A stretch of DNA of 64,000 nucleotides from the NCBI RefSeq assembly GCF_008710095.1, contig NZ_VYKJ01000010.1, positions 124,001 to 188,000 of the forward strand, given 5' to 3'. Of the stretch, positions 25,365 through 36,690 are shown piece by piece. The stretch comes from Affinibrenneria salicis. GTDB lineage: Bacteria > Pseudomonadota > Gammaproteobacteria > Enterobacterales > Enterobacteriaceae. The notes below the pieces were generated by a model. It ran no database searches. It was not told where the DNA came from and saw only the letters and a program-made list of their open reading frames with translations. A program made the position numbers and the translations under genes. Each line of letters begins with the position of its first letter. Position 1 is the stretch's first letter.

Positions 25365-27539
25365 ATGCATAACAAATCGACAGGGCAAAAAATAAGGCCG
25401 CTCGCATTGTCTCCACTGCTGCTGATTACCGGCGTTACGCTGTTTCCTCTGGCAGAGGCCTGCGCCGCGCAAGTCAGCCAGCAGGAAGATACAATGCTGA
25501 TCACCGCCGGCGGCGCGGAAAATCCGGAAGCGCCGGTGAAAGGATTTGTGGCTAAACAAAGTCTGGCGGGGACGAAAACCGCGACCGACATCAATAAGAC
25601 GCCACAGTCTATCTCCGTGGTTACCCGCGACCAAATGGACGCGCAGGACGTCTCTTCCGTTTCCCAGGCATTACGCTACACGCCCGGCGTGTTTACCGAA
25701 TATCGCGGCGGCTCCAATCGCTACGACGAACTCTATATTCGCGGCTTTAGCTATGCGCCCCGTTTCCTGGACGGGCTGAGCTACGGCAATAGCGCCTCGT
25801 CGCAAAACGGGGTGATCGATCCCTGGCTGCTGGAACGGGTGGAGGTGGTCCGCGGTCCGGCGTCGGTACTGTACGGCCAGGTCAACCCCGGCGGGCTGGT
25901 CAGCATGACCAGCAAGCGCCCGGTAGCCGAAACCATCCGTAAAGTGCAGTTCAAAACGGGCGACGATAATCTGGCTCAGGCCGCGTTTGATTTTGGCGGC
26001 CGGTTAAACGATGACGGCACGCTGCTCTATCGGCTGAACGCCATCGCCCTCACAAAGGATACCCAGACCGACGACTATAAAGAGCAGCGTTTCGCCATCG
26101 CGCCGGCGCTCACCTGGCAGCCGAACAACGATACCACCTTCACCCTGCTCGCCAGTTTCCAGCGCGATCCCAAAGCGGGCTACCGTAACTTCCTGCCCGC
26201 CGTCGGGACCGTCTTCAACACCTCTTACGGTAAGATCCCGCATGATTTCAACGTCAGCGATCCAAACTACAACGAATCCTGGCGCGAACAAAAATCCATC
26301 GGTTACCGCTTCGAACACATCATTAATGATGTATTTACCATCCGTCAGAACGTACGGTATTCGGACATCGAACAGCGCTACAGATATCTGGTTTACACCA
26401 ACTCGGCCAGCGACACGACGCTCAACCGCCGCGCCCAGGTCGAATGGCGAAAAACCAAAGAAATTGTGTTGGATAACCAGCTTAACGCGCAGTTCAACAC
26501 CGGCGCGCTGGATCATAACCTGCTGATTGGTCTGGACTATAAAGGTAATAAAGACGATCAGACGCTGGCCCGCGCCACCGCGGCCAGCATTGACTGGACC
26601 CATCCCCTCTATGGTCTGAATATTGATGAAAGCACGTTCGATATCAGCACCGATCAGCGCCAGAATCTGGATCAGGTCGGGATTTATCTGCAGGATCAAA
26701 TCGAATGGAACCGCTGGAATCTGCTGCTGTCCGGCCGCCAGGACTGGAGCGAAGTCAGAACCAGTAATTTCCTGACCAACAGCCGCCAACAGCAAAACGA
26801 TCAGAAGCTGACCGGACGGGCCGGGCTGCTCTACGCCTTCGACAACGGCATCTCGCCCTATGTCAGCGCCAGCACCTCATTTGAACCGGTTTTAGAACGC
26901 AATAACAACAGCAATAAAACGTTTGATCCGATCACCGGCCGTCAGTTAGAAGCCGGGGTCAAATATCAGCCGACCGGCAGCAATACGCTCGCCACGCTGG
27001 CGGTTTACGATCTGCGCCAGCGCAATCAGTTAACCCGCCAAAATTCCGCCGAGGATTATAAACAGATTGGCGAAGTCAGATCGCGCGGTCTGGAAGCCGA
27101 GCTACGCTCTCAATTGACCGACGAACTGAGCGTCATCGCATCTTACTCCCTGACCGATACGAAAACGCTGCGCAGCGAAACCGCGGGAACCGAAGGTAAA
27201 AAGCTTGCCCGCGTCCCGCGCCACCTCGCCTCGCTGTGGGCCAACTACACATTCCAGCGCGGCGTGCTGGCAGGCTTTACCGCCGGTGCCGGCGCGCGCT
27301 ACGTGGGCAGCAGCTACGGCGATTCGACCAATACCTTCAAGGTTCCGTCGGTTGATCTGTACGACGCCATGCTGAAATACGATTTAGGCCAGGCGAGTTC
27401 CCGACTGAAAGGCGCCTCGGTTCAGGTCAATGTAAACAACCTGTTAGATAAGGAGTATGTGTCGGCCTGCGGCAACACAACCTCCTGTTTCTACGGCGTA
27501 GGCCGCACAGCGACGCTGACCGTAAACTACACCTGGTAA
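25365..27539 (+). CDS. TonB-dependent ferric-siderophore receptor (FhuA/FcuA-like)
   Basis: Outer-membrane receptor, 724 aa, with signal peptide ending about AEACA. Plug domain: TDINKTPQSISVVTRDQMDA, LRYTPGVFTEYRGG, LYIRGFSYAPRFLDGL, ERVEVVRGPASVLYGQVNPG. The 22-strand barrel ends in the aromatic tail TATLTVNYTW. The near-C-terminal block NNLLDKEYVSACGNTTSCFYG is the mark of the FhuA/FcuA/Fct group. The ligand may be a hydroxamate or catecholate siderophore; the neighbouring esterase and the fep genes argue for a catecholate. It is divergent from the esterase, Fur-controlled by the box at 25257. AAAGAGA precedes the ATG. Confidence 0.9.
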   Translation: MHNKSTGQKIRPLALSPLLLITGVTLFPLAEACAAQVSQQEDTMLITAGGAENPEAPVKGFVAKQSLAGTKTATDINKTPQSISVVTRDQMDAQDVSSVSQALRYTPGVFTEYRGGSNRYDELYIRGFSYAPRFLDGLSYGNSASSQNGVIDPWLLERVEVVRGPASVLYGQVNPGGLVSMTSKRPVAETIRKVQFKTGDDNLAQAAFDFGGRLNDDGTLLYRLNAIALTKDTQTDDYKEQRFAIAPALTWQPNNDTTFTLLASFQRDPKAGYRNFLPAVGTVFNTSYGKIPHDFNVSDPNYNESWREQKSIGYRFEHIINDVFTIRQNVRYSDIEQRYRYLVYTNSASDTTLNRRAQVEWRKTKEIVLDNQLNAQFNTGALDHNLLIGLDYKGNKDDQTLARATAASIDWTHPLYGLNIDESTFDISTDQRQNLDQVGIYLQDQIEWNRWNLLLSGRQDWSEVRTSNFLTNSRQQQNDQKLTGRAGLLYAFDNGISPYVSASTSFEPVLERNNNSNKTFDPITGRQLEAGVKYQPTGSNTLATLAVYDLRQRNQLTRQNSAEDYKQIGEVRSRGLEAELRSQLTDELSVIASYSLTDTKTLRSETAGTEGKKLARVPRHLASLWANYTFQRGVLAGFTAGAGARYVGSSYGDSTNTFKVPSVDLYDAMLKYDLGQASSRLKGASVQVNVNNLLDKEYVSACGNTTSCFYGVGRTATLTVNYTW

Positions 27540-27598
27540 CCCCCTGCCAGGTAAAACAGCGCCCGACCGCCGGGTAAGGAAGCACCAGCCAGCCGCGG

Positions 27599-28417
27599 TT
27601 AGAAGAATACCAGGTAAACCGCGGCGGCCACCACAAAACGGTAGATAGCGAAAGGCACAAACGAGATACGTTTAATGATCTGCAGGAAGGTCTTAATCGC
27701 AATCAACGCCACGACGAAGGCAGTCAGGAAACCGACGGCGAACATCGGCACATCGCTCAGCGCCAGGAAATGCCAGCTCTTATACAGATCCAGCACCGTC
27801 GCGCCCATCATCATCGGAACCGCCAGAATAAAGGAAAACTCCGACGCGGCGTAGCGGCTCACGCCCATCAGCATCCCGCCGGAGATGGTCGCGCCGGAAC
27901 GGGAAAACCCCGGCCACAGCGCCAGACACTGAAAACAACCAATCATAAACGCCTGGCGGTAGCTAATGTCATCCAGCCCCTCGGCGCGCGGTTTTTTCGG
28001 CTTCAGCCACTCCGCGGCAAGCAGCAGGAAGCCGCCGACCACCAGCGCATACGCCACATTTCGCGGGTTGAACAGCGACTTAATCACGTCGTGAAACAGC
28101 AGGCCGAGAATCACGGCCGGGATCATCGCCAGCAGGATATGCCCCAGTTTGAGCCGTCCGCCGCTCTGGCTTTCCTGCGTCGACCGGCCGAAATGGATGC
28201 CGATCAGGCCGAACATTCGCCGCCAGAACAGCGCGACAACCGCCAGAATAGAACCAAGCTGAATGATCACTTCAAAGGTTTTCGCCTTATCGTCGTAGAA
28301 CCCCAGCCAGTGCCCCACAATGATCATATGCCCGGTCGAAGAGACCGGCAAAAACTCGGTCAATCCCTCAACCACCCCCAAAATAAACGCCACCAGCAAC
28401 GAATGCAGATCCGTCAT
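27599..28417 (-). CDS. uppP: Undecaprenyl-diphosphatase UppP (BacA)
   Basis: Inner-membrane enzyme that recycles undecaprenyl diphosphate to the lipid carrier of peptidoglycan synthesis; excess gives bacitracin resistance. 272 aa from [18 protein letters not shown] (28417). Both active-site motifs are present: [16 protein letters not shown] and [16 protein letters not shown]. It lies in the folB/plsY neighbourhood known from E. coli. The frame extends to 28450, but the family start is at 28417. Confidence 0.95.
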   Translation of the reverse strand: MTDLHSLLVAFILGVVEGLTEFLPVSSTGHMIIVGHWLGFYDDKAKTFEVIIQLGSILAVVALFWRRMFGLIGIHFGRSTQESQSGGRLKLGHILLAMIPAVILGLLFHDVIKSLFNPRNVAYALVVGGFLLLAAEWLKPKKPRAEGLDDISYRQAFMIGCFQCLALWPGFSRSGATISGGMLMGVSRYAASEFSFILAVPMMMGATVLDLYKSWHFLALSDVPMFAVGFLTAFVVALIAIKTFLQIIKRISFVPFAIYRFVVAAAVYLVFF

Positions 28418-28448
28418 GTCAGTTACCTTAACCGTTGAAATAACACAC

Positions 28449-28482
28449 AAAAAAAACGGCCATGCTGTTCAGCAATCGGCCG
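28449..28482 (-). terminator. Intrinsic terminator after folB
   Basis: On the minus strand, a CGGCCGATTGCTG ... CAGCATGGCCG stem is followed by eight T residues. It separates folB from uppP. Confidence 0.75.
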
Positions 28483-28558
28483 CAAAACATTCGAATTATA
28501 GACTAGCAGACAAATATTTAGTTTCATTTACATGAGATATCATGCTGAAAAATCAGAA

Positions 28559-28912
28559 TTATCGCGTCCCGCGCTCAATGACCACGCCCACCTGGCGCGC
28601 CTGCGCCACCGCGCCCGGTTTGGCGACCTTAACTCTCAGCCAGGGAATGGAGAAACGCTGCATCAACAATTGCGCAACCTCTTCGGCGACCCGCTCCACC
28701 AGAGCGAAGCGCCGCCCGGCGACATGTTCGATAACCGCGGCGCTGACATCCGCATAGCTCAGGCAATCGCGCACATCGTCGCTGGCCGCCGCCCGCCGGT
28801 TGTCCCAGCCCAGTTCAAGGTCAAACACCAGCTTTTGCTCAATGGTCTGCTCCCAGTCATACACGCCGATAGTGGTAATCACCGCCAGCTCTTCAATAAA
28901 TACAATATCCAT
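28559..28912 (-). CDS. folB: Dihydroneopterin aldolase FolB
   Basis: Cleaves 7,8-dihydroneopterin to the pterin alcohol in folate synthesis. 117 aa from ATG 28912. Family marks: [18 protein letters not shown] near the start, the catalytic [24 protein letters not shown] and [20 protein letters not shown] with the conserved Lys. It stands divergently from plsY (about 107 bp between starts), the classic arrangement. Confidence 0.95.
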   Translation of the reverse strand: MDIVFIEELAVITTIGVYDWEQTIEQKLVFDLELGWDNRRAAASDDVRDCLSYADVSAAVIEHVAGRRFALVERVAEEVAQLLMQRFSIPWLRVKVAKPGAVAQARQVGVVIERGTR

Positions 28913-29019
28913 CACGCCATTCTCTGTTTTTAACCGTGCCGGATACCACTTCCGGCAGAATATGCGTATTATCCACAGATGCTAAGCTTAAAACGACTTT
29001 TATTAAACGGAACCGAGTT

Positions 29020-29640
29020 ATGAGTGCTATCGCACCGGGCATGATTATTCTCGCCTATCTGTGTGGCTCTATCTCCAGCGCGATTCTGGTTTGTCGAATC
29101 GCCGGGTTGCCAGACCCGCGTGAGCATGGCTCAGGCAACCCTGGCGCCACCAATGTTTTGCGCATTGGCGGCAAAGCCGCCGCGGCCTGCGTGCTGATTT
29201 TCGATATGCTGAAAGGGATGCTGCCGGTCTGGGCGGCGTACGAGCTTGGCGTACCGCCGCTCTATCTTGGGCTGACGGCGATTGCCGCTTGTCTCGGCCA
29301 TATTTATCCGGTGTTCTTCCATTTTCGCGGCGGTAAAGGCGTGGCCACGGCATTCGGCGCTATCGCGCCAATCGGCTGGGATCTCACCGGTCTGGTGACC
29401 GGCACCTGGCTGCTGACCCTGCTGCTGAGCGGTTATTCCTCGCTCGGCGCCATTGTCAGCGCGCTGGTGGCCCCGTTTTACGTCTGGTGGTATAAGCCCG
29501 AACTGACCTTTCCGGTTTCCATGCTGTCCTGCCTGATCCTGGTGCGCCATCACGACAATATTCAGCGCCTGTGGCGCGGTCAGGAAACGAAAATTTGGCG
29601 CCGGCGCGGCAAGAAAGAGACGCCCCCGAAAACGCAGTAA
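29020..29640 (+). CDS. plsY: Glycerol-3-phosphate acyltransferase PlsY
   Basis: Inner-membrane acyltransferase using acyl-phosphate to make lysophosphatidic acid. 206 aa from [17 protein letters not shown] (29020). Three PlsY motifs: [30 protein letters not shown], and the glycine-rich [13 protein letters not shown]. Four or five TM helices and a basic tail. The frame extends to 28936 without support. Confidence 0.95.
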   Translation: MSAIAPGMIILAYLCGSISSAILVCRIAGLPDPREHGSGNPGATNVLRIGGKAAAACVLIFDMLKGMLPVWAAYELGVPPLYLGLTAIAACLGHIYPVFFHFRGGKGVATAFGAIAPIGWDLTGLVTGTWLLTLLLSGYSSLGAIVSALVAPFYVWWYKPELTFPVSMLSCLILVRHHDNIQRLWRGQETKIWRRRGKKETPPKTQ

Positions 29641-29800
29641 GTGCGGCCAGGCGCGCCCATCCGTACCGTGATACAGCCTCCTCGCCCGCCGACGCCGCTA
29701 AAACCGCGTCACGCCCGGCGCCAGCGACGTCCCTTCCCCGGCGGAGCGAATCTCTCTTTATCTCTTTAGCCGCCCGCGATGATCGGCGCGGCGTCCGGTA

Positions 29801-29830
29801 TTAGGACATCAGAAGGGTTTTGGCTATAAT
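29801..29830 (+). promoter_or_regulatory. Likely promoter of ppa
   Basis: A perfect TATAAT at 29825-29830 with a weak -35 (TTAGGA, 29801-29806) at 18-bp spacing, about 40 bases before the ppa start. The rest of the plsY-ppa gap (29641-29871) holds no gene. Confidence 0.55.
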
Positions 29831-29871
29831 AGCCGCCACTCCATTTCTGGTTGAGAGAGAAGGAAACCAAC

Positions 29872-30402
29872 ATGAGTCTGAATCAGGTACCGGCAGGTAA
29901 AGATCTTCCGGAAGATATCTACGTAATCATCGAAATTCCTGCCAACGCCGACCCGATCAAATACGAGATCGATAAAGAAAGCGGCGAGCTGTTTGTCGAT
30001 CGTTTCATGTCCACGGCGATGTTCTACCCGTGCAACTACGGCTACATCAACAACACTCTGTCTCTGGACGGCGATCCGGTGGACGTGCTGGTCCCGACGC
30101 CGTATCCGCTGCAGCCTGGCGCCGTGATCCGCTGCCGTCCGGTCGGCGTGCTGAAAATGACGGACGAAGCGGGCGAAGACGCCAAGCTGGTCGCCGTACC
30201 GCACAGCAAACTGACCAAAGAGTACGATCACGTGAAAGACGTGAACGACCTGCCGGAACTGCTGCGCGCGCAGATCAGCCATTTCTTTGAACATTACAAA
30301 GATCTGGAAAAAGGCAAATGGGTGAAGGTTGACGGCTGGGAAAACGCCGAATCCGCCAAAGCGGAAATCGTCGCCTCTTTCGAGCGCGCGAAGAAAAAAT
30401 AA
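29872..30402 (+). CDS. ppa: Inorganic pyrophosphatase (family I)
   Basis: Hydrolyses pyrophosphate to phosphate, cytoplasmic, essential. 176 aa from [20 protein letters not shown] (29872) after AGAGAAGGAAA. Active-site residues are visible: [28 protein letters not shown] and the metal-binding DGDPVDVLV signature, followed by [14 protein letters not shown] clear intrinsic terminator follows. Confidence 0.97.
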   Translation: MSLNQVPAGKDLPEDIYVIIEIPANADPIKYEIDKESGELFVDRFMSTAMFYPCNYGYINNTLSLDGDPVDVLVPTPYPLQPGAVIRCRPVGVLKMTDEAGEDAKLVAVPHSKLTKEYDHVKDVNDLPELLRAQISHFFEHYKDLEKGKWVKVDGWENAESAKAEIVASFERAKKK

Positions 30403-30483
30403 ACGCCCGCCGACCGTCGATCTTACGTCAGCGAAAGAGAGACGGTTTTGCCGGACATAAACTTGTCCGCGCCTTTAAACAAA

Positions 30484-30507
30484 CACCGCCATCAGGCGGT
30501 GTTTTTT
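30484..30507 (+). terminator. Intrinsic terminator of ppa
   Basis: CACCGCC-ATCA-GGCGGTG stem followed by TTTTTT at 30502-30507, about 80 bases after ppa and just before the convergent ytfP. Confidence 0.88.
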
Positions 30508-30516
30508 CAAATGAAA

Positions 30517-30867
30517 TTAATGCGCGTCCTCGTCACGTTTAAGCCAGTCGCCGCAGGCGATCCGACGTAGTCCGTCCACCGGACGCTGATATAAATAGAG
30601 CCAGGCGATCCCCTGCGGAGTCGAGACCAGTTCACGTTTATACTCGTGTCCGTCCCGCTTTAACGCATCCAGCTCGGTCAGTATCGACGAACTGATGCGG
30701 TAAACTTCGCAATAGATCTGCCCCTCGCCGTGCACCACCGCCGGATAGTGGCCGAGATCATACATCTCGTATCCGGCGAGCTGGCAATTCCCTACCCACT
30801 GCGCGTTGGTCATCCAGTGACTATTTCCCTGTTTGCGCCGTAAACTGCCATAGACAATAATTCGCAT
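30517..30867 (-). CDS. ytfP: YtfP, gamma-glutamylcyclotransferase-fold protein
   Basis: 116 aa. The GGCT/AIG2-like fold shows in the start IIVYGSLRRKQGNSHWM (YGSLR substrate-binding motif), GYEMYDLGHYPAVVHGEG, VYRISSSILTELDALKRDG (catalytic-type Glu) and AWLYLYQRPV. The actual reaction of YtfP is not established. It begins 2 bp after the tamB stop, so it is the third gene of a tamA-tamB-ytfP transcript, as in E. coli. Confidence 0.9.
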   Translation of the reverse strand: MRIIVYGSLRRKQGNSHWMTNAQWVGNCQLAGYEMYDLGHYPAVVHGEGQIYCEVYRISSSILTELDALKRDGHEYKRELVSTPQGIAWLYLYQRPVDGLRRIACGDWLKRDEDAH

Positions 30868-30869
30868 CG

Positions 30870-33800
30870 CTAAAACTCAAACTGATAGAGCAAATCTAAT
30901 GCCTGATCGATACCAGACACCGCTTCCAGATACAGTTTTGGCATTAAGCGGTAACGCAGTGTTAACGTCGCCAGCGAATCGAAGATGCCAATTCCATATT
31001 TAACCTGCAGACCAGGCAGGACGTAACCGCTAACGACAACCTGCGAGCTATCGCCGGCACCCTGTGTATCCAGGGCTAAATTACTTACGCCGAAGGCCTC
31101 GCCGATTTTACCCACAACCTGACCACTTTGTGCAACCCCTAAACCGATCAGCATTGAAGTCATCATGGAACTATCGGTGCCGGAGCTATCCAGCCCCTGC
31201 CCTCGCAGCAGATAAGACAGCGCTTCCTGTTGCGACATGGTGGGATCGGAAAAGACATCCAGCGAAGGCGCAGTAGCCAGCCCGGTAACCCGCACGCCGG
31301 CGGTGACGTCGTCCTCGGTCGAATCAGGATTGCGGATCGCTTCGAAATTGAGCATCGGCTGCTCCGGCGAGCCGGAGAACAGGATCTGCCCTTTGCGCAC
31401 GATCAGATCCTGTCCGTAAGCGTGAAAACGCCCGGACGGGATATTGATCTGCCCGTTCAGCCCCAGACCGCGTTCATCCTGGACCATTTTCAACGCGCCG
31501 TTCAGACGAGCCTGCAGGCCGAACGCATCCAGCCGCACGTCGTCGCCGATATTGATCGTCAGGTTGCTGTTGATCGGAATGCCGGCCGATTTCGTTTCCA
31601 GCGGACGCCGCTGCTCATCCAGCATCACCTCGTCGGAAGAGACGTCCACCGCGCTTTCCGGCATCTCTTTCACCACGATGCGCGCCCAGGGAATATTCAC
31701 CGAACCATTCAGCGCAAACAGCTGCGGCGAAGCGTCGAAACGAATATCGGGCGAAACGTCCAGCCGAACCATCGGCGGCACCGTGACCCGGATACGGTCG
31801 CCCTTCGCCGCCACGCTCGCGCGCCACGCCTCCGGCCTGGTCCAGTCGGCGTCGCCGGACAGATTAAGCTGCCCGGTGGTGGTTCTCAGGATGCCCTCCA
31901 GCGTCGAACTCATTCCATTGAAGTTGATCGCCAGCTGGCCGTTATTCAGATCGACCGGCATCCAGTTGCCGTCGATGTCAAAACGCTCCAGCGCCAGACG
32001 CCCGAACAGCTGCGGCCGTTCCACGTTGCCGCCGAGCCGCAGGCTGGCGTTGAGTATGCCGGCAGCCTTCTCGCCCTGTTGCAGGGCTGGATTGAGCAGC
32101 GCGAGCGAAATATTGTCGATTGCGATGTTGCCGGACAAATTACGCCGGCCCTGCGGATCGGCGATCAGTACGTTGCCGTTGAAGCGGCCGTTGCCGCTAA
32201 TCGCCATCAGCCAGTCGAGCCGCGCCCCCGCACGCCCCAATTCCGCATTGAGCGTCAACGTGTCGAACGCTACCGGCAGCATATTGCCCTGCACGCGCTG
32301 CTGGATTTTCACCCCGCTGCCGGCCAGACGCACTTTCGCCTGCGGCAGGCCGCCGTTCGCCTGCCAGCTGACGTCCGCCGCGCCGCTGAAGCTGCCGCTC
32401 AGCTGAGTATCGTCGGTCAGAAACGGCTTCAGCATCGCGAGATCGAAACGGTTAAGCACCACGCTGGCCTGGCCGCCCGGGCCGGCTTCGATCGCCTTCG
32501 GCACGCACAGTTCGGCGTTCGGGTTGCGCCAGCAGTGCGGGCCGATGGTCACTTTCTGCTGCGCGTTAAGATAATCCAGCGCGATCGCCCGCGTTTGGCT
32601 CCACTCGCCGGCCGGGGTATCAACGCGCGTATCGTTCAGCGTGCCGCGCCAGCGCTGCTGCGCGCGATCGAAACTGCCGTTCAGCGCCAACTGGCCGGCG
32701 ACCGGCTCGCCCTGCAGCGCCAGCTTCAACTGATGCTGTTTTTCGCTGCCGCTGGCGTCCAGCGTAATCAGACTGAGATCGAGATCGCCCTGTTTAACCT
32801 GTTCAATCCGCACGGCCAGTTTACCCTGTACCTGCTGCGCCGACTGCACATCGCCGTTCACGCTGACGCGCCGGACGCTCAGATCCTGCCAGCGCAATCC
32901 CGACGCAGTGATATCCGCCAGCAGCTGCGGCGCGCTCAATTCTCCGCGCAGCTTCAGCGTGCCTTTGGCCGTACCGCCCAGCCCCGGCAGCGTGCCGTCC
33001 AGCGACGGCGCGTCGATCGCGGCGTCCAGCTGCCATTTATCGCTCAGCTGGCCGCTCACGCTGAGTTTATTGCGCCCCAGGGTCAGGTCCAGTCCGGGAA
33101 TTTGCCACTGTCCGGCGGCGTTGCCGCGCAGTTCCCCTCTGGCCGTCACCTTGTTCTGCTTCACATTGCCGTCAAGACGCAGCTCCGGCACGCGCAGTTG
33201 CCAGCTGCCGCCGTACACGCTGCCGGTCGTGGTGATTTTTCCGTCCAGCCGCGCCGGCCATTCCGGCCACTGCCGCGCCGTATTGATGCCGCTAAGCGTC
33301 AGTTGACCGCGCCAGCTCACCGCCTTGCTCCAGTCGACCAATCCGCTCAGGTCGGTATTGCCCTGCAGCGCGCTCACCCGCAGCCGGGTCAGGCTGAACT
33401 GCTGAGTATTGCCTTTACCATCCAGCTGCAGCGTGGCGGGCGGCAGATCGCTGCCGCGCACGTCGCCGCGCAGCGCCAGCGTATAGTCGGTAGCCTGCCC
33501 GTTCAGACGCAGGTTCAGCCCGCTGGCCTGATACTGCGCCGTGCCGGTCAATGGCCAGCGCAGCTGCGGACTTTGCAACGTAACGTCCAGCGGCAAACCG
33601 GCCTGAGCCAGTTGAGCGTGCGCGTCCAGCTGCGCCTTCAACGGACCGGACAGATTAAGCGCAAGGTTCAGCCGTTCGCGCAGGCCGCCGTCCAGCGTCA
33701 GTTTCAGCTTCTCTCCCCGCACCGGTTCGACGTTCAGCGCGCCATTGGCCTGCAGGCTGACCGGCCAGTTATCGCTCAGGAGCGCATGACCGCTGGCGTA

Positions 33801-34715
33801 CAGCGATCCCTGCGGCGACTGCACCACCAGCTTATCCAGCGTCAGCGCCTGCGCCTGGCTGCTGGCCTGCAGTTGCAGAATGGAGATTTGTCCCTCTTGC
33901 CCGCCGGACAGCGTCATCTGCCGCGCCTCAAAATCCGGGATGCTGATATCCAACGGCAGACGAAAATCCGGTAGCGCCGGCAACAGCGGCCGGGAAAACA
34001 GATCCTGCAGGGTATCGCCCAGCGAAGTCGGCGCTGCCTGAGCGACCGCCGCCGCGCGCTCGCCATCCGTCTGCTGCGCCGCGTTCACCACCTGTTTTAC
34101 CGCCTGCTGCGCCGCCTGACTGGCCTGCGCGGCCGCGCCGTCCGCCGGCTCCTCTCCGTCCGACGACGGCGTCAACGCCACCACCAGCCCGCTGAGACGG
34201 GTCGGCAGCAGGGTTAACGCCCGCTGTTGCCACTGAGCGCCGGTGCTCAGTTCGCCCAGAAAGACCGCCGTATCGTCGACCTTCAACTGAATGTTATTCA
34301 GCGTCAGGCGGCGCAGCTCAATCGGGAACGGGGCGTTCAGATCGGTCAGCGGCGGCGAAGGCGCCGGCGTCGGCTCCGACGGCGGCAGAGCATGGGTATC
34401 GACCGCCACCACCACGTTTTCGGCGGACAGCGTATTGACGCACAGCCGGCTATGCAGCAGACAGCCGGGGTCCAGCGCCAGATTGAACTGGCCGGCGTTA
34501 ACCGTCACGCCCGGCATGGTGTAGCTCACCTCTTTCAGGATTAAATTACGCCAGCCGCCTTCGACGCTGGCGATTTGCAGCCCCGGCACCCAGCGCGCCG
34601 CGCCGTTAAGCAACAGATGTAAACCGGTGGTGGTGCCGACCAGAAACGCCACCAGCGCTATCAGCAACAGCAAAACCACCATCACACCGATGCCGATCTT
34701 TTTTAGCAAACTCAT
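30870..34715 (-). CDS. tamB: Translocation and assembly module protein TamB
   Basis: 1281-aa AsmA-like bridging protein anchored by one N-terminal TM helix (residues about 9-30) and spanning the periplasm to TamA. It functions in outer-membrane protein and lipid transport. The long middle is the repetitive beta-taco domain. The C-terminal TamB/DUF490 part shows [53 protein letters not shown] and a barrel-like end LYQFEF. Its ATG overlaps the tamA stop (ATGA), so translation is coupled. Confidence 0.94.
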   Translation of the reverse strand: MSLLKKIGIGVMVVLLLLIALVAFLVGTTTGLHLLLNGAARWVPGLQIASVEGGWRNLILKEVSYTMPGVTVNAGQFNLALDPGCLLHSRLCVNTLSAENVVVAVDTHALPPSEPTPAPSPPLTDLNAPFPIELRRLTLNNIQLKVDDTAVFLGELSTGAQWQQRALTLLPTRLSGLVVALTPSSDGEEPADGAAAQASQAAQQAVKQVVNAAQQTDGERAAAVAQAAPTSLGDTLQDLFSRPLLPALPDFRLPLDISIPDFEARQMTLSGGQEGQISILQLQASSQAQALTLDKLVVQSPQGSLYASGHALLSDNWPVSLQANGALNVEPVRGEKLKLTLDGGLRERLNLALNLSGPLKAQLDAHAQLAQAGLPLDVTLQSPQLRWPLTGTAQYQASGLNLRLNGQATDYTLALRGDVRGSDLPPATLQLDGKGNTQQFSLTRLRVSALQGNTDLSGLVDWSKAVSWRGQLTLSGINTARQWPEWPARLDGKITTTGSVYGGSWQLRVPELRLDGNVKQNKVTARGELRGNAAGQWQIPGLDLTLGRNKLSVSGQLSDKWQLDAAIDAPSLDGTLPGLGGTAKGTLKLRGELSAPQLLADITASGLRWQDLSVRRVSVNGDVQSAQQVQGKLAVRIEQVKQGDLDLSLITLDASGSEKQHQLKLALQGEPVAGQLALNGSFDRAQQRWRGTLNDTRVDTPAGEWSQTRAIALDYLNAQQKVTIGPHCWRNPNAELCVPKAIEAGPGGQASVVLNRFDLAMLKPFLTDDTQLSGSFSGAADVSWQANGGLPQAKVRLAGSGVKIQQRVQGNMLPVAFDTLTLNAELGRAGARLDWLMAISGNGRFNGNVLIADPQGRRNLSGNIAIDNISLALLNPALQQGEKAAGILNASLRLGGNVERPQLFGRLALERFDIDGNWMPVDLNNGQLAINFNGMSSTLEGILRTTTGQLNLSGDADWTRPEAWRASVAAKGDRIRVTVPPMVRLDVSPDIRFDASPQLFALNGSVNIPWARIVVKEMPESAVDVSSDEVMLDEQRRPLETKSAGIPINSNLTINIGDDVRLDAFGLQARLNGALKMVQDERGLGLNGQINIPSGRFHAYGQDLIVRKGQILFSGSPEQPMLNFEAIRNPDSTEDDVTAGVRVTGLATAPSLDVFSDPTMSQQEALSYLLRGQGLDSSGTDSSMMTSMLIGLGVAQSGQVVGKIGEAFGVSNLALDTQGAGDSSQVVVSGYVLPGLQVKYGIGIFDSLATLTLRYRLMPKLYLEAVSGIDQALDLLYQFEF

Positions 34716-36448
34716 AGTTCAGGCCCCAAACCGATATAAAACTGAATACCATTTTTTTCCGGATCCCCGACCGGCGTAGCGATATCCAGCTTTACCGGTC
34801 CAATCGGCGACGCCCAGCGCACGCCGACTCCGGCCCCGGTTTTAAAATCGTCCTGTTTAATATCGTTCACTGCCTCTCCTGAGTCGACAAACACGGCGCC
34901 CCACCATTTGCCGGTTACGTTATATTGGTATTCCAGCGAACCGGTCACCAGCCGCGAGGCGCCGGTCAGCTTGTCCTCATCGTCGCGCGGCGAGATGGAT
35001 TTATATTTGTAGCCGCGGATGCTGCGATCGCCGCCGGCGAAAAAGCGCAGCGACGGCGGCACGCGCGAAAAGCTGCCGGTTTCAATCCAGCCCAGCGTGC
35101 CGCGCGCCACAAAACGGTGCTTTTCGGCCAGCGTGCGGATCCAGACGTTTTGCGCCTGGAATACGGCGAAGTCCACATCCGAACCCCACGTGGTGTTGGA
35201 GACATCGATCGAGTAGCGCTGCGAATCGCCCCATACCGGCATCAGGCCGCCGCGCTGGCGGGTGCGATTAATACCGACGCCCGGGTAAAGCAGCATCGTG
35301 GTGTCGGTTACGCTGCCCTGGGTAAAGTGATCCAGGCTCCAGCGCAAATTGACCGAACGCTGCCAGCCACTGGACAGATCCCAGTAGCGCGCCACATTGA
35401 GGGTGGTTGAATCCGATTTGGTGTCGTTGAGATCCTCGCGCTTAAAGCCGCCTTGCAGCAGGTAGTAGTGCTCCAGCGGATTTTTGAGCAGCGGAATCTT
35501 GTAGCTGAAGTCCAGCGACTGCTCGGGCGCGGAAATGCTGGCGCTGCTTTCCAGGCTGTGGCCGCGTGAATTCAGCCACGGCTTTTTCCAGGTCGCCTTG
35601 ACGCGCGGCCCGACGTCGGTCGAGTAACCGACGCCGGTTTCGATAGTGTTGCGGGTGCGCGGCGTCACTACCGCGTCGAGCGGCAGCACTTTGGTTTCTC
35701 TCGACTGACTAAAATCGGGCGATACCACGGCGGAGTTGAACCAGCCGGTGGACGACAGCCGGCGGTTCAGCTCGCCCAGGTCTTCCGTACTGTAATCATC
35801 GCCTTCATGGAACGGCACCAGATTCTGCAGGTAGTCTTCCCGAATCTGCGAGCCCTGATAATTTACCTTGCCGAAGCGATAGCGCTGCCCGCTGTCAAAA
35901 TCGATATCCCAGAAGGCCTTACGCTGTTCCTGAATAACGCCGAGCCGGCTCTCGGCGAAACGGGCGTCAAAGTAGCCCTTGCGCAGCGCCAGGCTATTGA
36001 AAGAATTTTTGAAGCTATCGTAGTCAGCATGGTTCAGTATGGCGCCGCTCTTCGGGACGCCGGTGCGCAGCAACTGCTGATAATCTTTGTCTTCTTTCGC
36101 GCCGCCGCGCAGCGTGACGTTCACTTCGGCGATTTTCACCGGCTCCCCCGGCGTCACCCGCGCCAGCAACACCGGACGCCCGCCGTTCACCGCCGGACGA
36201 AACTCAAAATCTATTTGCGGATCGTAATAGCCCAGCGCCCGTAGCCCGTGCCGGATCGCTTCATCGACCCGCGCGCGAAAACGCCCGTCCGCGCTGACTT
36301 CGTCGGCGCCAATCGTCGATAACCGTGCGCGGACATTTTTCTGCAGTTCCCCGCTCAGCCCGCTAACCTGTAAACGCACATTCGCCGCCCAGGCGGATGG
36401 AGTCACCAGCAGCACGCATAATAAACAGAAGGCACGGTATCGTGACAC
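34712..36448 (-). CDS. tamA: Translocation and assembly module protein TamA (Omp85 family)
   Basis: 578-aa outer-membrane Omp85 protein: a signal peptide (cleaved about after AWA, residue 21), three POTRA domains ([58 protein letters not shown]) and a 16-strand barrel. The barrel includes the [20 protein letters not shown] block (conserved Omp85 RGY-type loop) and ends [11 protein letters not shown]. It is the first gene of tamA-tamB-ytfP, divergent from msrA (243 bp gap that must hold both promoters). Confidence 0.95.
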   Translation of the reverse strand: MSRYRAFCLLCVLLVTPSAWAANVRLQVSGLSGELQKNVRARLSTIGADEVSADGRFRARVDEAIRHGLRALGYYDPQIDFEFRPAVNGGRPVLLARVTPGEPVKIAEVNVTLRGGAKEDKDYQQLLRTGVPKSGAILNHADYDSFKNSFNSLALRKGYFDARFAESRLGVIQEQRKAFWDIDFDSGQRYRFGKVNYQGSQIREDYLQNLVPFHEGDDYSTEDLGELNRRLSSTGWFNSAVVSPDFSQSRETKVLPLDAVVTPRTRNTIETGVGYSTDVGPRVKATWKKPWLNSRGHSLESSASISAPEQSLDFSYKIPLLKNPLEHYYLLQGGFKREDLNDTKSDSTTLNVARYWDLSSGWQRSVNLRWSLDHFTQGSVTDTTMLLYPGVGINRTRQRGGLMPVWGDSQRYSIDVSNTTWGSDVDFAVFQAQNVWIRTLAEKHRFVARGTLGWIETGSFSRVPPSLRFFAGGDRSIRGYKYKSISPRDDEDKLTGASRLVTGSLEYQYNVTGKWWGAVFVDSGEAVNDIKQDDFKTGAGVGVRWASPIGPVKLDIATPVGDPEKNGIQFYIGLGPEL

Positions 36449-36690
36449 ACTGACTCCTTAAATGAATTTCTTAATGTCCTGAAAAATCGTCACTGAATTT
36501 CCCGATTGCACCAGATGTAAAAACTGGTTTTATCGGTTAAAGATAAATTTTAACCTGTAAATCCCAAAAATGCTGCGTCGGTAACGTACATAACCGTAAC
36601 ATTACTCGGCGAACGTGGCGAGGAGACATCCGCTTTCTTCTCCGCTATGCTGGGCGCAGCTTATCAATGGCGTAACACCGGGAGTTATAC

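Noticed and set aside
31230..33974. Open frame of 914 codons on the plus strand
   Set aside because: It lies wholly antisense to tamB, which has full-length family similarity; the frame is Arg/Gln-rich shadow sequence caused by GC-rich third positions.
36449..36690. Possible regulatory RNA between tamA and msrA
   Set aside because: No stable hairpin with T-run or known motif; simply a divergent promoter region.
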